Source: Caryophanales bacterium UBA2753
Lineage (GTDB): Bacteria; Bacillota_I; Bacilli_A; RFN20; CAG-826
Assembly (NCBI GenBank): GCA_002353275.1
Contig: DEJH01000070.1
Coordinates: forward strand, 1 to 26,614
Direction: 5' to 3'
DNA length: 26,614 nt
The notes below the pieces were generated by a model, which made no database searches, was not told the DNA's origin, and worked only from the letters and a program-made list of their open reading frames with translations. Shown here piece by piece: positions 1 to 7,500 of this stretch (position 1 is its first letter; every line of letters starts with the position of its first letter). The position numbers and the translations under genes were made by a program.

Positions 1-37
1 ACCCCATCAAATGTTACAGAGCCTTTCTTAATTAAGA

Positions 38-925
38 CTATGCTTCTTTCTTTTTAAGTGTTTGCACTAAAAGAATGATTAGCACTGCGGTATAAGAAGC
101 AAAATGAATTGGTAATTCAACTGGTTTAGAGGCAAGTCTTTCAAGAGGATAAACGACGCTTAAAGCAGAAATAAATGTCGTGTCAGTTAAACCTAGAACG
201 AGAGTAATAACAAATAAAGCAACATTAACTCCTAATATAGCGGAAATTGTAATTATAAGGGCTTTCTTACATGTTAATATCTCTAAATCACGTAAAAGTT
301 TAACCACTCCAACACATAATCCCACCACTAAGAAGATATAGGCTGGGAAAGTCATATATAAGGTTCTCCAGTGAACATACATTGGGGAAACTAATAAAGT
401 ACCTAATCGATTAAATACTAATCCAGTAAATAAGACCCATCCAATTGTGGAGAATACATATTTAGCATTCATCTTTCTCTTTTCACTATCTTCTGGAACT
501 TTCTTTAAACAGAAAACTAATCCATATACATCGCAAAGTAAGAATAAGATGTGAAGGATTAAGAAAATGATCGCAAATCCTGGGAAAGGATATGGACTAG
601 TAAATGAGCCATATATTAAGACAGCTGAAAGGATTGTGGTTAATACTCCAACTCCGTTTAATGAAGTAAGAATGATTAAATATAATTTAGTCATGCTTCT
701 TTTATATTGAGGATATTTATAGCTTCTTAAGATATAGAAGAAATAGACTAAGACCATCGCTGCTAATGTAACTGTAGGGAAAGAAACGATAAATGGATTA
801 TGAGATGCATTTCCAAGATTAGCGATGTCGGAGAATAAATTATTTGATGCATAAGCGGTCAATATTGATCCAATTAGTGTTAAGACGATTAAGATGATAA
901 CCGTTAATTTCTTAGATAATTTCAT
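38..925 (-). CDS. Polytopic membrane protein of unknown function
   Basis: I do not recognise this 295-residue protein. It is strongly hydrophobic, with about eight predicted membrane segments near residues 7-27, 44-66, 82-107, 115-138, 156-180, 189-212, 224-248 and 274-292. It starts MKLSKK and ends with a lysine-rich KKKEA tail. The start at 925 is backed by an AGGAGG Shine-Dalgarno at 935-940, which touches the stop codon of the upstream phosphoesterase gene (gap 14 nt), so the two are very likely co-transcribed and translationally coupled. No catalytic motif, transporter signature or metal-binding cluster stands out. From its place in an operon with an acyltransferase-like protein, an acyl-adenylate ligase and an extracytoplasmic phosphoesterase it may serve envelope metabolism, but that is only context. 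The reading frame is certain; the function is not. Confidence 0.85.
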   Translation of the reverse strand: MKLSKKLTVIILIVLTLIGSILTAYASNNLFSDIANLGNASHNPFIVSFPTVTLAAMVLVYFFYILRSYKYPQYKRSMTKLYLIILTSLNGVGVLTTILSAVLIYGSFTSPYPFPGFAIIFLILHILFLLCDVYGLVFCLKKVPEDSEKRKMNAKYVFSTIGWVLFTGLVFNRLGTLLVSPMYVHWRTLYMTFPAYIFLVVGLCVGVVKLLRDLEILTCKKALIITISAILGVNVALFVITLVLGLTDTTFISALSVVYPLERLASKPVELPIHFASYTAVLIILLVQTLKKKEA

Positions 926-939
926 TGTCAGTTACCTCC

Positions 940-1935
940 TTAATAATTTAAGAAGATGGATTCGTATCCAATTGTTCCGTCAGTATGAAGAACAATGTTA
1001 CGACCACCTAATTTTTCTTGATTATGATATAAACGGTCTGTTGATTTAATACCGTATACAAAATCTACGCCTTTATATTTGATACCAAAGTCATTGACAT
1101 GATCATGTCCGAAGTACATTCCTTGAGTGCTACCTTTTTCTAAAATAACATCGAATAACCCTGAATTCATTTCAGGTGGGCATGTCTTTTCTTCTTTGCT
1201 TCCAAATAAGAGAGTTGTTTCACCTTTTTCATAAGCAGCGTACGCTTCATCTATTTCAGGAAGAGGAATATGATAGAACATTAATGATTTAACAACTTCA
1301 CCAGCTTCTTCGGTAGTTTTATCCACTAAAGATTTGTACCAGTCAATTTGACTTTGCTTGATGTAGTCATAACCCCAATATCCATTAAAGTTATATCTAT
1401 TGGTGTCCATGATAATAACTTGTTTAAAAATTTGGGTGCCTTTATAAATATTAATCGCAAAATTGCAGTTTCCTGGAATATCATCATCTTGAATATCTTT
1501 AAAGTAGCAATTACTTCCCCAATTATTAAGCGTTTCAGTCATCCAATCAACCGAGAAGAAACATTGTTCATCATGGTTGCCAAAGGCTACTGTCCAAGGA
1601 AGAGAGAAACTATCAAGGAATGAGAAAAATCTTTTTGCGGTGCCTTTTGAAGCGAATGTAAATAGATCTCCAGTCACCACGATCATATTTGGGTTAGCCT
1701 CATTAACCACTTTTCTCATAAAATTAAAATGGATATCTTGATTATCTTTGTCACTAAGATGAATATCAGTTAACTGTAGGATTTTAAAGTCGTTAACATA
1801 TTGAATACTTTTAGGATCGTAACGATTATATCCATAAACAACATATTCACTGATGTCGTGATGAACACCGATAGAAGAGCAACTAGTAAGTGCTAAAGCT
1901 GCTATCGGAGCTAGTAATAATGCTTTAATTTTCAT
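940..1935 (-). CDS. Calcineurin-like metallophosphoesterase, lipoprotein
   Basis: This 331-residue protein shows the five blocks of the calcineurin-like phosphoesterase fold: DIH (D57, H59), GD at 89-90, GNHD at 119-122, a histidine in FYHIP near 219, and GHDH near 280. These bind a two-metal centre that hydrolyses phosphomonoesters or diesters; the layout resembles Dcr2/PAP29-type enzymes. The N-terminus is a lipoprotein signal: MKIK, a hydrophobic stretch, then LTSC with the lipidated cysteine at 19, so the enzyme should sit outside the membrane on a lipid anchor. A longer frame opens at 1989, but it begins inside tRNA-Leu and would hide the signal peptide. The start at 1935 follows an AAAGGA-type ribosome site. 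It lies 24 nt behind the tRNA and 14 nt ahead of the membrane protein gene. The substrate is unknown. Confidence 0.88.
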   Translation of the reverse strand: MKIKALLLAPIAALALTSCSSIGVHHDISEYVVYGYNRYDPKSIQYVNDFKILQLTDIHLSDKDNQDIHFNFMRKVVNEANPNMIVVTGDLFTFASKGTAKRFFSFLDSFSLPWTVAFGNHDEQCFFSVDWMTETLNNWGSNCYFKDIQDDDIPGNCNFAINIYKGTQIFKQVIIMDTNRYNFNGYWGYDYIKQSQIDWYKSLVDKTTEEAGEVVKSLMFYHIPLPEIDEAYAAYEKGETTLLFGSKEEKTCPPEMNSGLFDVILEKGSTQGMYFGHDHVNDFGIKYKGVDFVYGIKSTDRLYHNQEKLGGRNIVLHTDGTIGYESIFLNY

Positions 1936-1959
1936 GTTATTCCTTTCTTTTTTTATATT

Positions 1960-2044
1960 TGGTGTGACTAAGAAGACTTGAACTTCCACGGGTTACCCCA
2001 CTAGCGTCTGAAACTAGCGCGTCTACCAATTCCGCCATAGTCAC
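1960..2044 (-). tRNA. tRNA-Leu (anticodon CAG)
   Basis: The 85-nt gene folds as a class II tRNA. The acceptor arm is GTGACTA paired with TAGTCAC, followed by discriminator A and an encoded CCA. The D-arm GGCGGAATTGGTAGACGC closely resembles bacterial tRNA-Leu. The anticodon stem is CTAGT/GCTAG around loop TTCAGAC, giving anticodon CAG. There is a long variable arm (GGGG-TAA-CCC) and a T-arm with loop TTCAAGT. It decodes CUG, a codon expected to be rare in this AT-rich genome. It begins 3 nt after the stop of the acyl-adenylate ligase gene and ends 24 nt before the phosphoesterase start, on the same strand, so it is probably processed out of a longer transcript. I saw no convincing promoter of its own. 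Confidence 0.95.
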
Positions 2045-2047
2045 AAA

Positions 2048-3676
2048 TTAAACTATTTCTTTTCTTTTATTATCTTCCATTTCTTGGACTTTCATATAGT
2101 CAACTTTGTTATATCTAGTCATTGGTAAAGATTTCACGAATTCAATTTCCCTAGGAATTGACCAAGTGATTAATTTCTTTTTACAAATGTTAATGATTCT
2201 TTCTTTGTCTTTATTTCTACTAACAACAAATGCTTTAGCAGCGTGAACAGTATTAGGGTCAGGAATTTGAACAACACAAACACTATTTATTCCACTTAAG
2301 GTAAGAATTGTTTCTTCAATTTCATGAGGAAAAACGGCGACTCCATTAACTTTAATCACTCTTTTTCTTCTACTAGAGAAATAAATAAATCCATCTTCAT
2401 CGATATAACCGAGATCTCCAGTTTTTAAATATTCTCCAAAATATGTCTTTTTGCTAGCGGCAGGATCATTAAAATATCCGAGCATATTATTTTCACTTTT
2501 AATCGCGATTTCTCCAACTTTATAAGTAGGAAGTTCGCTATTTTTATCATCTAGGATCTTAAATTCCACTCCACTAATAGGGTAGCCAATTGAACCATAT
2601 TTATGTTTTCTTAAGGTGTTAACTGAGCACACTGAAAGAGCTTCGGTTAATCCATATCCTTCATATAATCGACATTGACTATTCTTACGAATCATAATCG
2701 TATCAAAATTTTCTTTGATAATCGCTGGAAGAGAATCTCCTCCAGAGAAGCAACTTCTTAATGTCTTAATATATCTTGAATTGATAAAAGATGGCTCTAA
2801 TGTTAAGGCTTTGAAAACTGAAGGAACTCCACAAATACAAATAACGTTTTTATGTTTCTTCATCGCTTTAGCGATTTCTTTAGCAGAAAAACGAGGAATA
2901 AGCACTACTCCAAATCCATTATATAATGGAGCGTGCATTGTCATACATAAACCAAACCCGTGGAAACTAGGAAGAACACTTATAAGAGATTTGCCAATTA
3001 ATTCTTCCTTTTTCATACACATAATTTCACTCACTTTACTAGCGGTGAAATTAAAGCTTCTACTACCTAAACAGATAGTTTTACTAATTCCAGTCGTACT
3101 AGCAGAATGTAATAAGACTGCAGTTTCATTATCTTCAAGCACTACTTCTTCAGAAATTAATCCATTAGATTTTAAACGGTGGAAGAATTGGAATTTATGA
3201 GTTTCTTTAAGTTCTTTAACAATTTTTCGGTTAGAAAAATAATAATATCCTTTCTCTTTTTTATGGAGATAATGTCCAGGAGAACATAACACAATTGTGC
3301 CTTTGAAATTTAAATAACTCTTAATTTCTTTATAAACACGGTTTTCATATAAGAAAGCCATTTTACAGTTCGCATCATCGTAATATTTTTGCATTAATTC
3401 ACATGGTGAGTTTGGATGAACCATGTTACTAATCGCCCCGATTTTATTTAAAGCATAAAAAAGAATAATCGTCTCCGGGATATTTGGTAAAGAAACTAAT
3501 ACAACATCACCTTTTTCAATACGGTATAAGTTCTGTAGAATTGATGCTAATTCATCGATATCACTTAATAACTTCGAAAAGCTGATTTTCGTATTGAAAT
3601 AATAAATAGCGGTTTCGTTAGGAATCTCACTACTAATGTTTTTTATAGATTGATAAAGAGTTAAATTCTTTTCCAT
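2048..3676 (-). CDS. AMP-forming acyl-CoA synthetase/ligase family protein
   Basis: The 542-residue protein belongs to the ANL superfamily of adenylate-forming enzymes, which activate a carboxylate with ATP and usually pass the acyl group to a thiol. Visible blocks are a variant A3 phosphate loop (S191 to K199, STTGISK), A5 at 338-345 (YEGYGLTE), A7 at 417-429 (LKTGD then DEDGF), the hinge region RRKRVIKVNG at 436-445, and A10 with the catalytic lysine at 524 (NKVDY). The A3 block lacks the usual SGTTGxPKG form, so activity is likely but not assured. Length fits the family. The start ATG at 3676 is 3 nt after the stop of the DUF1624-like gene, implying co-transcription and coupling. The substrate cannot be read from sequence; a fatty or other small acid is possible. 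No carrier protein gene is in the window. Confidence 0.88.
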   Translation of the reverse strand: MEKNLTLYQSIKNISSEIPNETAIYYFNTKISFSKLLSDIDELASILQNLYRIEKGDVVLVSLPNIPETIILFYALNKIGAISNMVHPNSPCELMQKYYDDANCKMAFLYENRVYKEIKSYLNFKGTIVLCSPGHYLHKKEKGYYYFSNRKIVKELKETHKFQFFHRLKSNGLISEEVVLEDNETAVLLHSASTTGISKTICLGSRSFNFTASKVSEIMCMKKEELIGKSLISVLPSFHGFGLCMTMHAPLYNGFGVVLIPRFSAKEIAKAMKKHKNVICICGVPSVFKALTLEPSFINSRYIKTLRSCFSGGDSLPAIIKENFDTIMIRKNSQCRLYEGYGLTEALSVCSVNTLRKHKYGSIGYPISGVEFKILDDKNSELPTYKVGEIAIKSENNMLGYFNDPAASKKTYFGEYLKTGDLGYIDEDGFIYFSSRRKRVIKVNGVAVFPHEIEETILTLSGINSVCVVQIPDPNTVHAAKAFVVSRNKDKERIINICKKKLITWSIPREIEFVKSLPMTRYNKVDYMKVQEMEDNKRKEIV

Positions 3677-3679
3677 AGC

Positions 3680-4462
3680 TTACTTTATTATCATATCAAG
3701 AATCACGAAGATTATAGTAAATAAAACTTCGTGAATAATATATATAAACAAAGTGTGTCTTCCTAAAAAGCAAATCGAACGTTCACAATTTCCTTTTTTG
3801 GAAATAATACTTTTCTTAGCTGGATAAAATTTGCGGGCAAAGATCACTCCAAAAAATAAAGCGATAACATAAGGGAAAAGAGGTAAATAATCTCCAACAT
3901 ATCCTTCTTTAATCGGATTAAACGAGCAATAAAGAATACTCCTAAAAGCGTTATATTCTGTATCAGGAGAAGTCCTACTAGCTAACAAAATAAAGAAATA
4001 AAAGACCATTAATATTCCAGTAACTAACAAAAGGTTTTTTGAATCTAATTTTTCAAAGATACAGTAAAGTAAAATTGATAAAGCCACCACTCCAAGAACA
4101 TTAATATCAATCGCGATTACTCGATTATTAAATATAGGCATTAATTGAATGATATGAGTGGCAACAGTTATTAAAAGACACAAAATAAATAGTAAGAAAC
4201 CCCTTCTTTTATTATTTCGTGATAAATGGCAACTAATTCCACAAGTGAATAAAAATGCATATAAAACAATTTGTCTAACCACTAATCGAAGTTCACTTGT
4301 CCAATACCAATTTAAAAATTGAGAAGAGTTGTGACTTAGATAAAAATTAATGAACCACATTAAGTGATCAAAGATGACGAGGATAATTAAAAATCCACGA
4401 AATAAATCAATCTCATGAATTCTCTTATCAAAAGCCTCTTTATCAATCCTAAATAAGTTCAT
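3680..4462 (-). CDS. DUF1624/HGSNAT-like membrane acyltransferase
   Basis: This 260-residue membrane protein matches the pattern of the DUF1624 (COG3503, heparan-alpha-glucosaminide N-acetyltransferase catalytic) family. It has an N-terminal EIDLFRG followed by a helix ending in FDH, a FTCGIS segment, an LGVVAL helix, the GDYLPLFPY segment, and a C-terminal FLGRHTLFIYIIHE block. About seven membrane helices are visible. Family members are thought to move acyl groups from a cytoplasmic donor to an acceptor across the membrane. A frame opens further up at 4498, but that start lies inside tRNA-Pro; I therefore place the start at 4462, only 8 nt from the end of the tRNA, with no clear ribosome binding site. 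The acyl-adenylate ligase follows 3 nt downstream, which suggests that it supplies or shares a donor. The acceptor is unknown. Confidence 0.8.
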   Translation of the reverse strand: MNLFRIDKEAFDKRIHEIDLFRGFLIILVIFDHLMWFINFYLSHNSSQFLNWYWTSELRLVVRQIVLYAFLFTCGISCHLSRNNKRRGFLLFILCLLITVATHIIQLMPIFNNRVIAIDINVLGVVALSILLYCIFEKLDSKNLLLVTGILMVFYFFILLASRTSPDTEYNAFRSILYCSFNPIKEGYVGDYLPLFPYVIALFFGVIFARKFYPAKKSIISKKGNCERSICFLGRHTLFIYIIHEVLFTIIFVILDMIIK

Positions 4463-4470
4463 AAATAAGA

Positions 4471-4547
4471 TGGTCGGGAAGGTGGGATTTGAACCCATAA
4501 CCTCCTACACCCGAAATAGGCGCGCTACCAAGTTGCGCTACTTCCCG
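4471..4547 (-). tRNA. tRNA-Pro (anticodon CGG)
   Basis: The 77-nt gene folds as a standard tRNA. The acceptor CGGGAAG pairs with CTTCCCG, followed by discriminator A and an encoded CCA. The first base C is typical of bacterial tRNA-Pro, as is the D-arm GCGC-AACTTGGTA-GCGC. The anticodon stem CCTAT/GTAGG encloses TTCGGGT, giving anticodon CGG. The T-loop is TTCAAAT; the outermost T-stem pair appears to be an A-C mismatch. It decodes CCG, expected to be rare here. It starts 2 nt after the polC stop codon and ends 8 nt before the DUF1624-like start, so both neighbouring mRNAs would be cut apart when it matures. Confidence 0.95.
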
Positions 4548-4549
4548 AA

Positions 4550-7500
4550 CTAAAATCCTCCAAAATCAAATAATGAAAGTTGATCACTTTCTGGAAGATC
4601 ATCTAAAACTCCCATACTTGCTAAATCATTAACATTAGTGCTAGTTAATTTAGTTCTTCTTAAAAGATCTTCTTTAGAAGTGAATTCTCTTTTCTTTCTT
4701 TCTTCGATAACAGTGATCGCGTTATTTTCACCTAAACCATCAATGGTCACAAAAGGAGGGATTAAACATTGATGTTCGTGATCGACAACGAATTTAGTCG
4801 CATCACTTCGATATAAATCAATCTTAGCGAATTTATATCCTCTTTGAGTCATTTCAATCGCGATTTGTAAGGTTTTAATTTGTTCTTCTTCTTTAGGAGA
4901 TAGTTTTTCTCCGGTAGTCTTTTCTTTAACTTTTAATTGTTCGAGTCGAGCAATAATTGCTTCTTCTCCTTTAATCATTGGAATAATGTCATATTGTTTA
5001 CTTCTTACAGAGAAGAATGTTGCGTAAAACTCTAAAGGATGATGGACTTTAAAATATCCCACTCTTATTGCCATAGTAACATAAGCCACCGCGTGTCCTT
5101 TAGGGAACATATATTTAATTTTCTTACATGAATCAATGTAATAAGAAGGAACGTTATGAGCAATCATTGCTTCTTCATATTCAGGTTTAAGTCCTCTTCC
5201 TTTACGGACATCTTCCATAATTGCGAAAGCAACAGATGAATTAAGTCCTTTGCCTTGAAGATAAGTCATAATATCATCACGACAACCGATAACTTCTTGT
5301 AAAGTAGCGGTTTTACTATTAATAATTTCTTCCGCGTTACCATTCCACACATTAGTACCATGAGATAGACCAGAAATAATCACTAAATCAGAGAATGTAG
5401 TAGGTCTAGTTTTCTCTAATATTCCTCTAACGAAATCAGTACCGAATTCAGGAATCGCTAAAGCACCTGTCGTTTGATTAAGATAATTGTGTTTCATCTT
5501 TAAAGGATCAACTTTAGAGAATAACGCTAAAACTTCAGGATCATTCATTGGAATATCATGAATATCAATATGTGTTAAATCACACATCATCTTTAAAGCG
5601 ACAGGGTCAACGTGACCAAGCATATCAAGCTTTAAAATCGTATCGTGAATGGAATGGAAGTCGAAGTGAGTGGTTTTCCACGCACTACCAACTTCATCTG
5701 CCGGCCATTGAATTGGAGTGAAATCATATACAGTGTGATCATTAGGAATAACAACGATTCCACCAGGATGCTGTCCGGTTGTTCTTTTTACTCCAACACA
5801 TCCACTAGCGAGATAATCAAGTTTTGCTTTTGGATATGTATTTGGATCTAATCCTTTTCTTTCGATATATCCTCGAGCAAAACCAAAAGCGGTTTTCGCG
5901 GCAACGGTTTCAATTGTTCCTGCTCTAAAAACGTTATCTTTTCCTAAAAGAACTTTCGTATATTCGTGAGCTTGAGCTTGATAATCTCCAGGGAAGTTTA
6001 AGTCGATATCAGGAACCTTTTCAGCGTGGAAACCTAGGAATGTTTCAAAAGGAATGTCTTGTCCATCACTTATCATCACTTCACCACAAATAGGGCACTT
6101 CTTTAGTGGTAAATCAAATCCAGAACGGATATTTGGATATTGTTCTTTGCCCCATTCAAGATGTTTACATTTAGGGCAGCGATAATGTGGAGGAAGTGGA
6201 TTAACTTCGGTGATTCCACTCATTGTGGCAACAAAAGATGAACCAACAGAACCACGAGATCCAACAATATATCCATCTTCATTAGATTTCTTAACAAGTT
6301 TATGAGCAATGTAATAAATAACTGAGAATCCGTTAGTGATAATACCATTGAGTTCAGTGTCTAAACGATTTTGAATGAATTCTGGAAGTGGATCCCCATA
6401 TAATTCATGGGCTTTGTCAAAGCACATCTTTTTGAGATTTTCTTCACAGTTTTCAATTGTTGGAGTGTATAAGTGATCATTAGGAACTGGCAAAAGAGGT
6501 TCGATTTGATCGGCAATCATATTGGTGTTATCGATAACAATCTTTTCTGCAACTTCTTTATCTAAGAATGAGAAACATTCAAGCATTTCTTCGGTTGAAC
6601 GATAATGTTGATCTGGATTTTCAAAAGGAGGGAAGTCTCCCCTATTATATGGATTAAGTGGGTGATTTTGTTTTCCGACCTGTGGAGCGGAGATATAGAC
6701 ATCTCTAAAGATCTTCTCTTCTTTTAGGCAATAATGTACGTCTCCAGTAGCAACTACTGGTTTATTAATCTCATTAGATGCATCAATAATATCTTTGATA
6801 TATTGCTTTACATCTTCATTAGTTAAGTTACCAGTATTCACTAAGAATGAATAGTTTTCTGGTGGTTGAACTTCAATATAATCATAGAATGCTAAAGTCT
6901 TCTTAAGTTTATAGGCATTATAGTATCTAGCAGTATCAAATACTTCACCATTAAAACAAGCTGAACCAATTAATAAATTGGAACGATATTGATTTAAAAT
7001 TGAACGAGGTAAAAGCGGATATTTAGCTAAATAATCAATATTAGAAATTGAAACTAAGCGATATAAATCTTTTAATCCATCGATATTTTTTGCTAAAGCG
7101 ATCACATGTTTAGGACGTAAATGAGTGATAAGTTCTTTTTTAGGTTCAAGTAAAGCAAGGTCCTTATGTTTTAAGTGAAGATTGTCTTTGGTTAATTTCG
7201 CTAATAAAGCGAGCCAGACTTCTGCTAAAACAAAGGCGTCATAATCCGCTCGGTGAGCGCTCTTCTCATCATATTCAACTTCCATATTTCGACATAAGGA
7301 ACCTAATCTATGGTTTCTGCTTTCAGGGAAAATGTATTGAGAAAGAGTTAATGTATCCACTACTCCGTTTTTAATTGGTTCATATCCTAAATCAATTAAG
7401 GCTTCGTTTAAGAATGCAATATCAAATGATGCGTTATGGGTAACTAAAAGAGAATCTCCAATATATTCCATGATTTGTTTAATCGCTACATCAATTTTTG

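Noticed and set aside
26..37. 12-bp palindrome TCTTAATTAAGA behind the membrane protein gene as a terminator
   Set aside because: It has no loop and no GC, so it is not a usable hairpin; in AT-rich DNA it is likely chance.
1..56. A short minus-strand frame reading into the left edge with residues IKKGSVTFDG, reminiscent of ABC transporter ATPases
   Set aside because: Only about 18 codons fit after the stop at 54-56, there is no ATG, GTG or TTG start and no Walker A motif; it cannot be judged without sequence to the left.
1936..1989. Longer start of the phosphoesterase at 1989
   Set aside because: It starts inside tRNA-Leu and would bury a clear lipoprotein signal peptide.
2045..2110. A promoter for tRNA-Leu within the ligase 3' end (TTGACT and GATAAT)
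   Set aside because: The two boxes are 23 nt apart, too far for a sigma-A promoter, and both encode conserved ligase residues.
2715..3200. 161-codon plus-strand frame inside the ligase gene
   Set aside because: It is a shadow of a strongly supported gene, with no ribosome site and no recognisable motif; the same holds for the plus-strand frames at 1348-1623, 15342-15782, 18581-18817 and 19673-19975.
4463..4498. Longer start of the DUF1624-like protein at 4498
   Set aside because: The extra codons are antiparallel-free tRNA-Pro sequence, not protein-like, and the family N-terminus begins after 4462.
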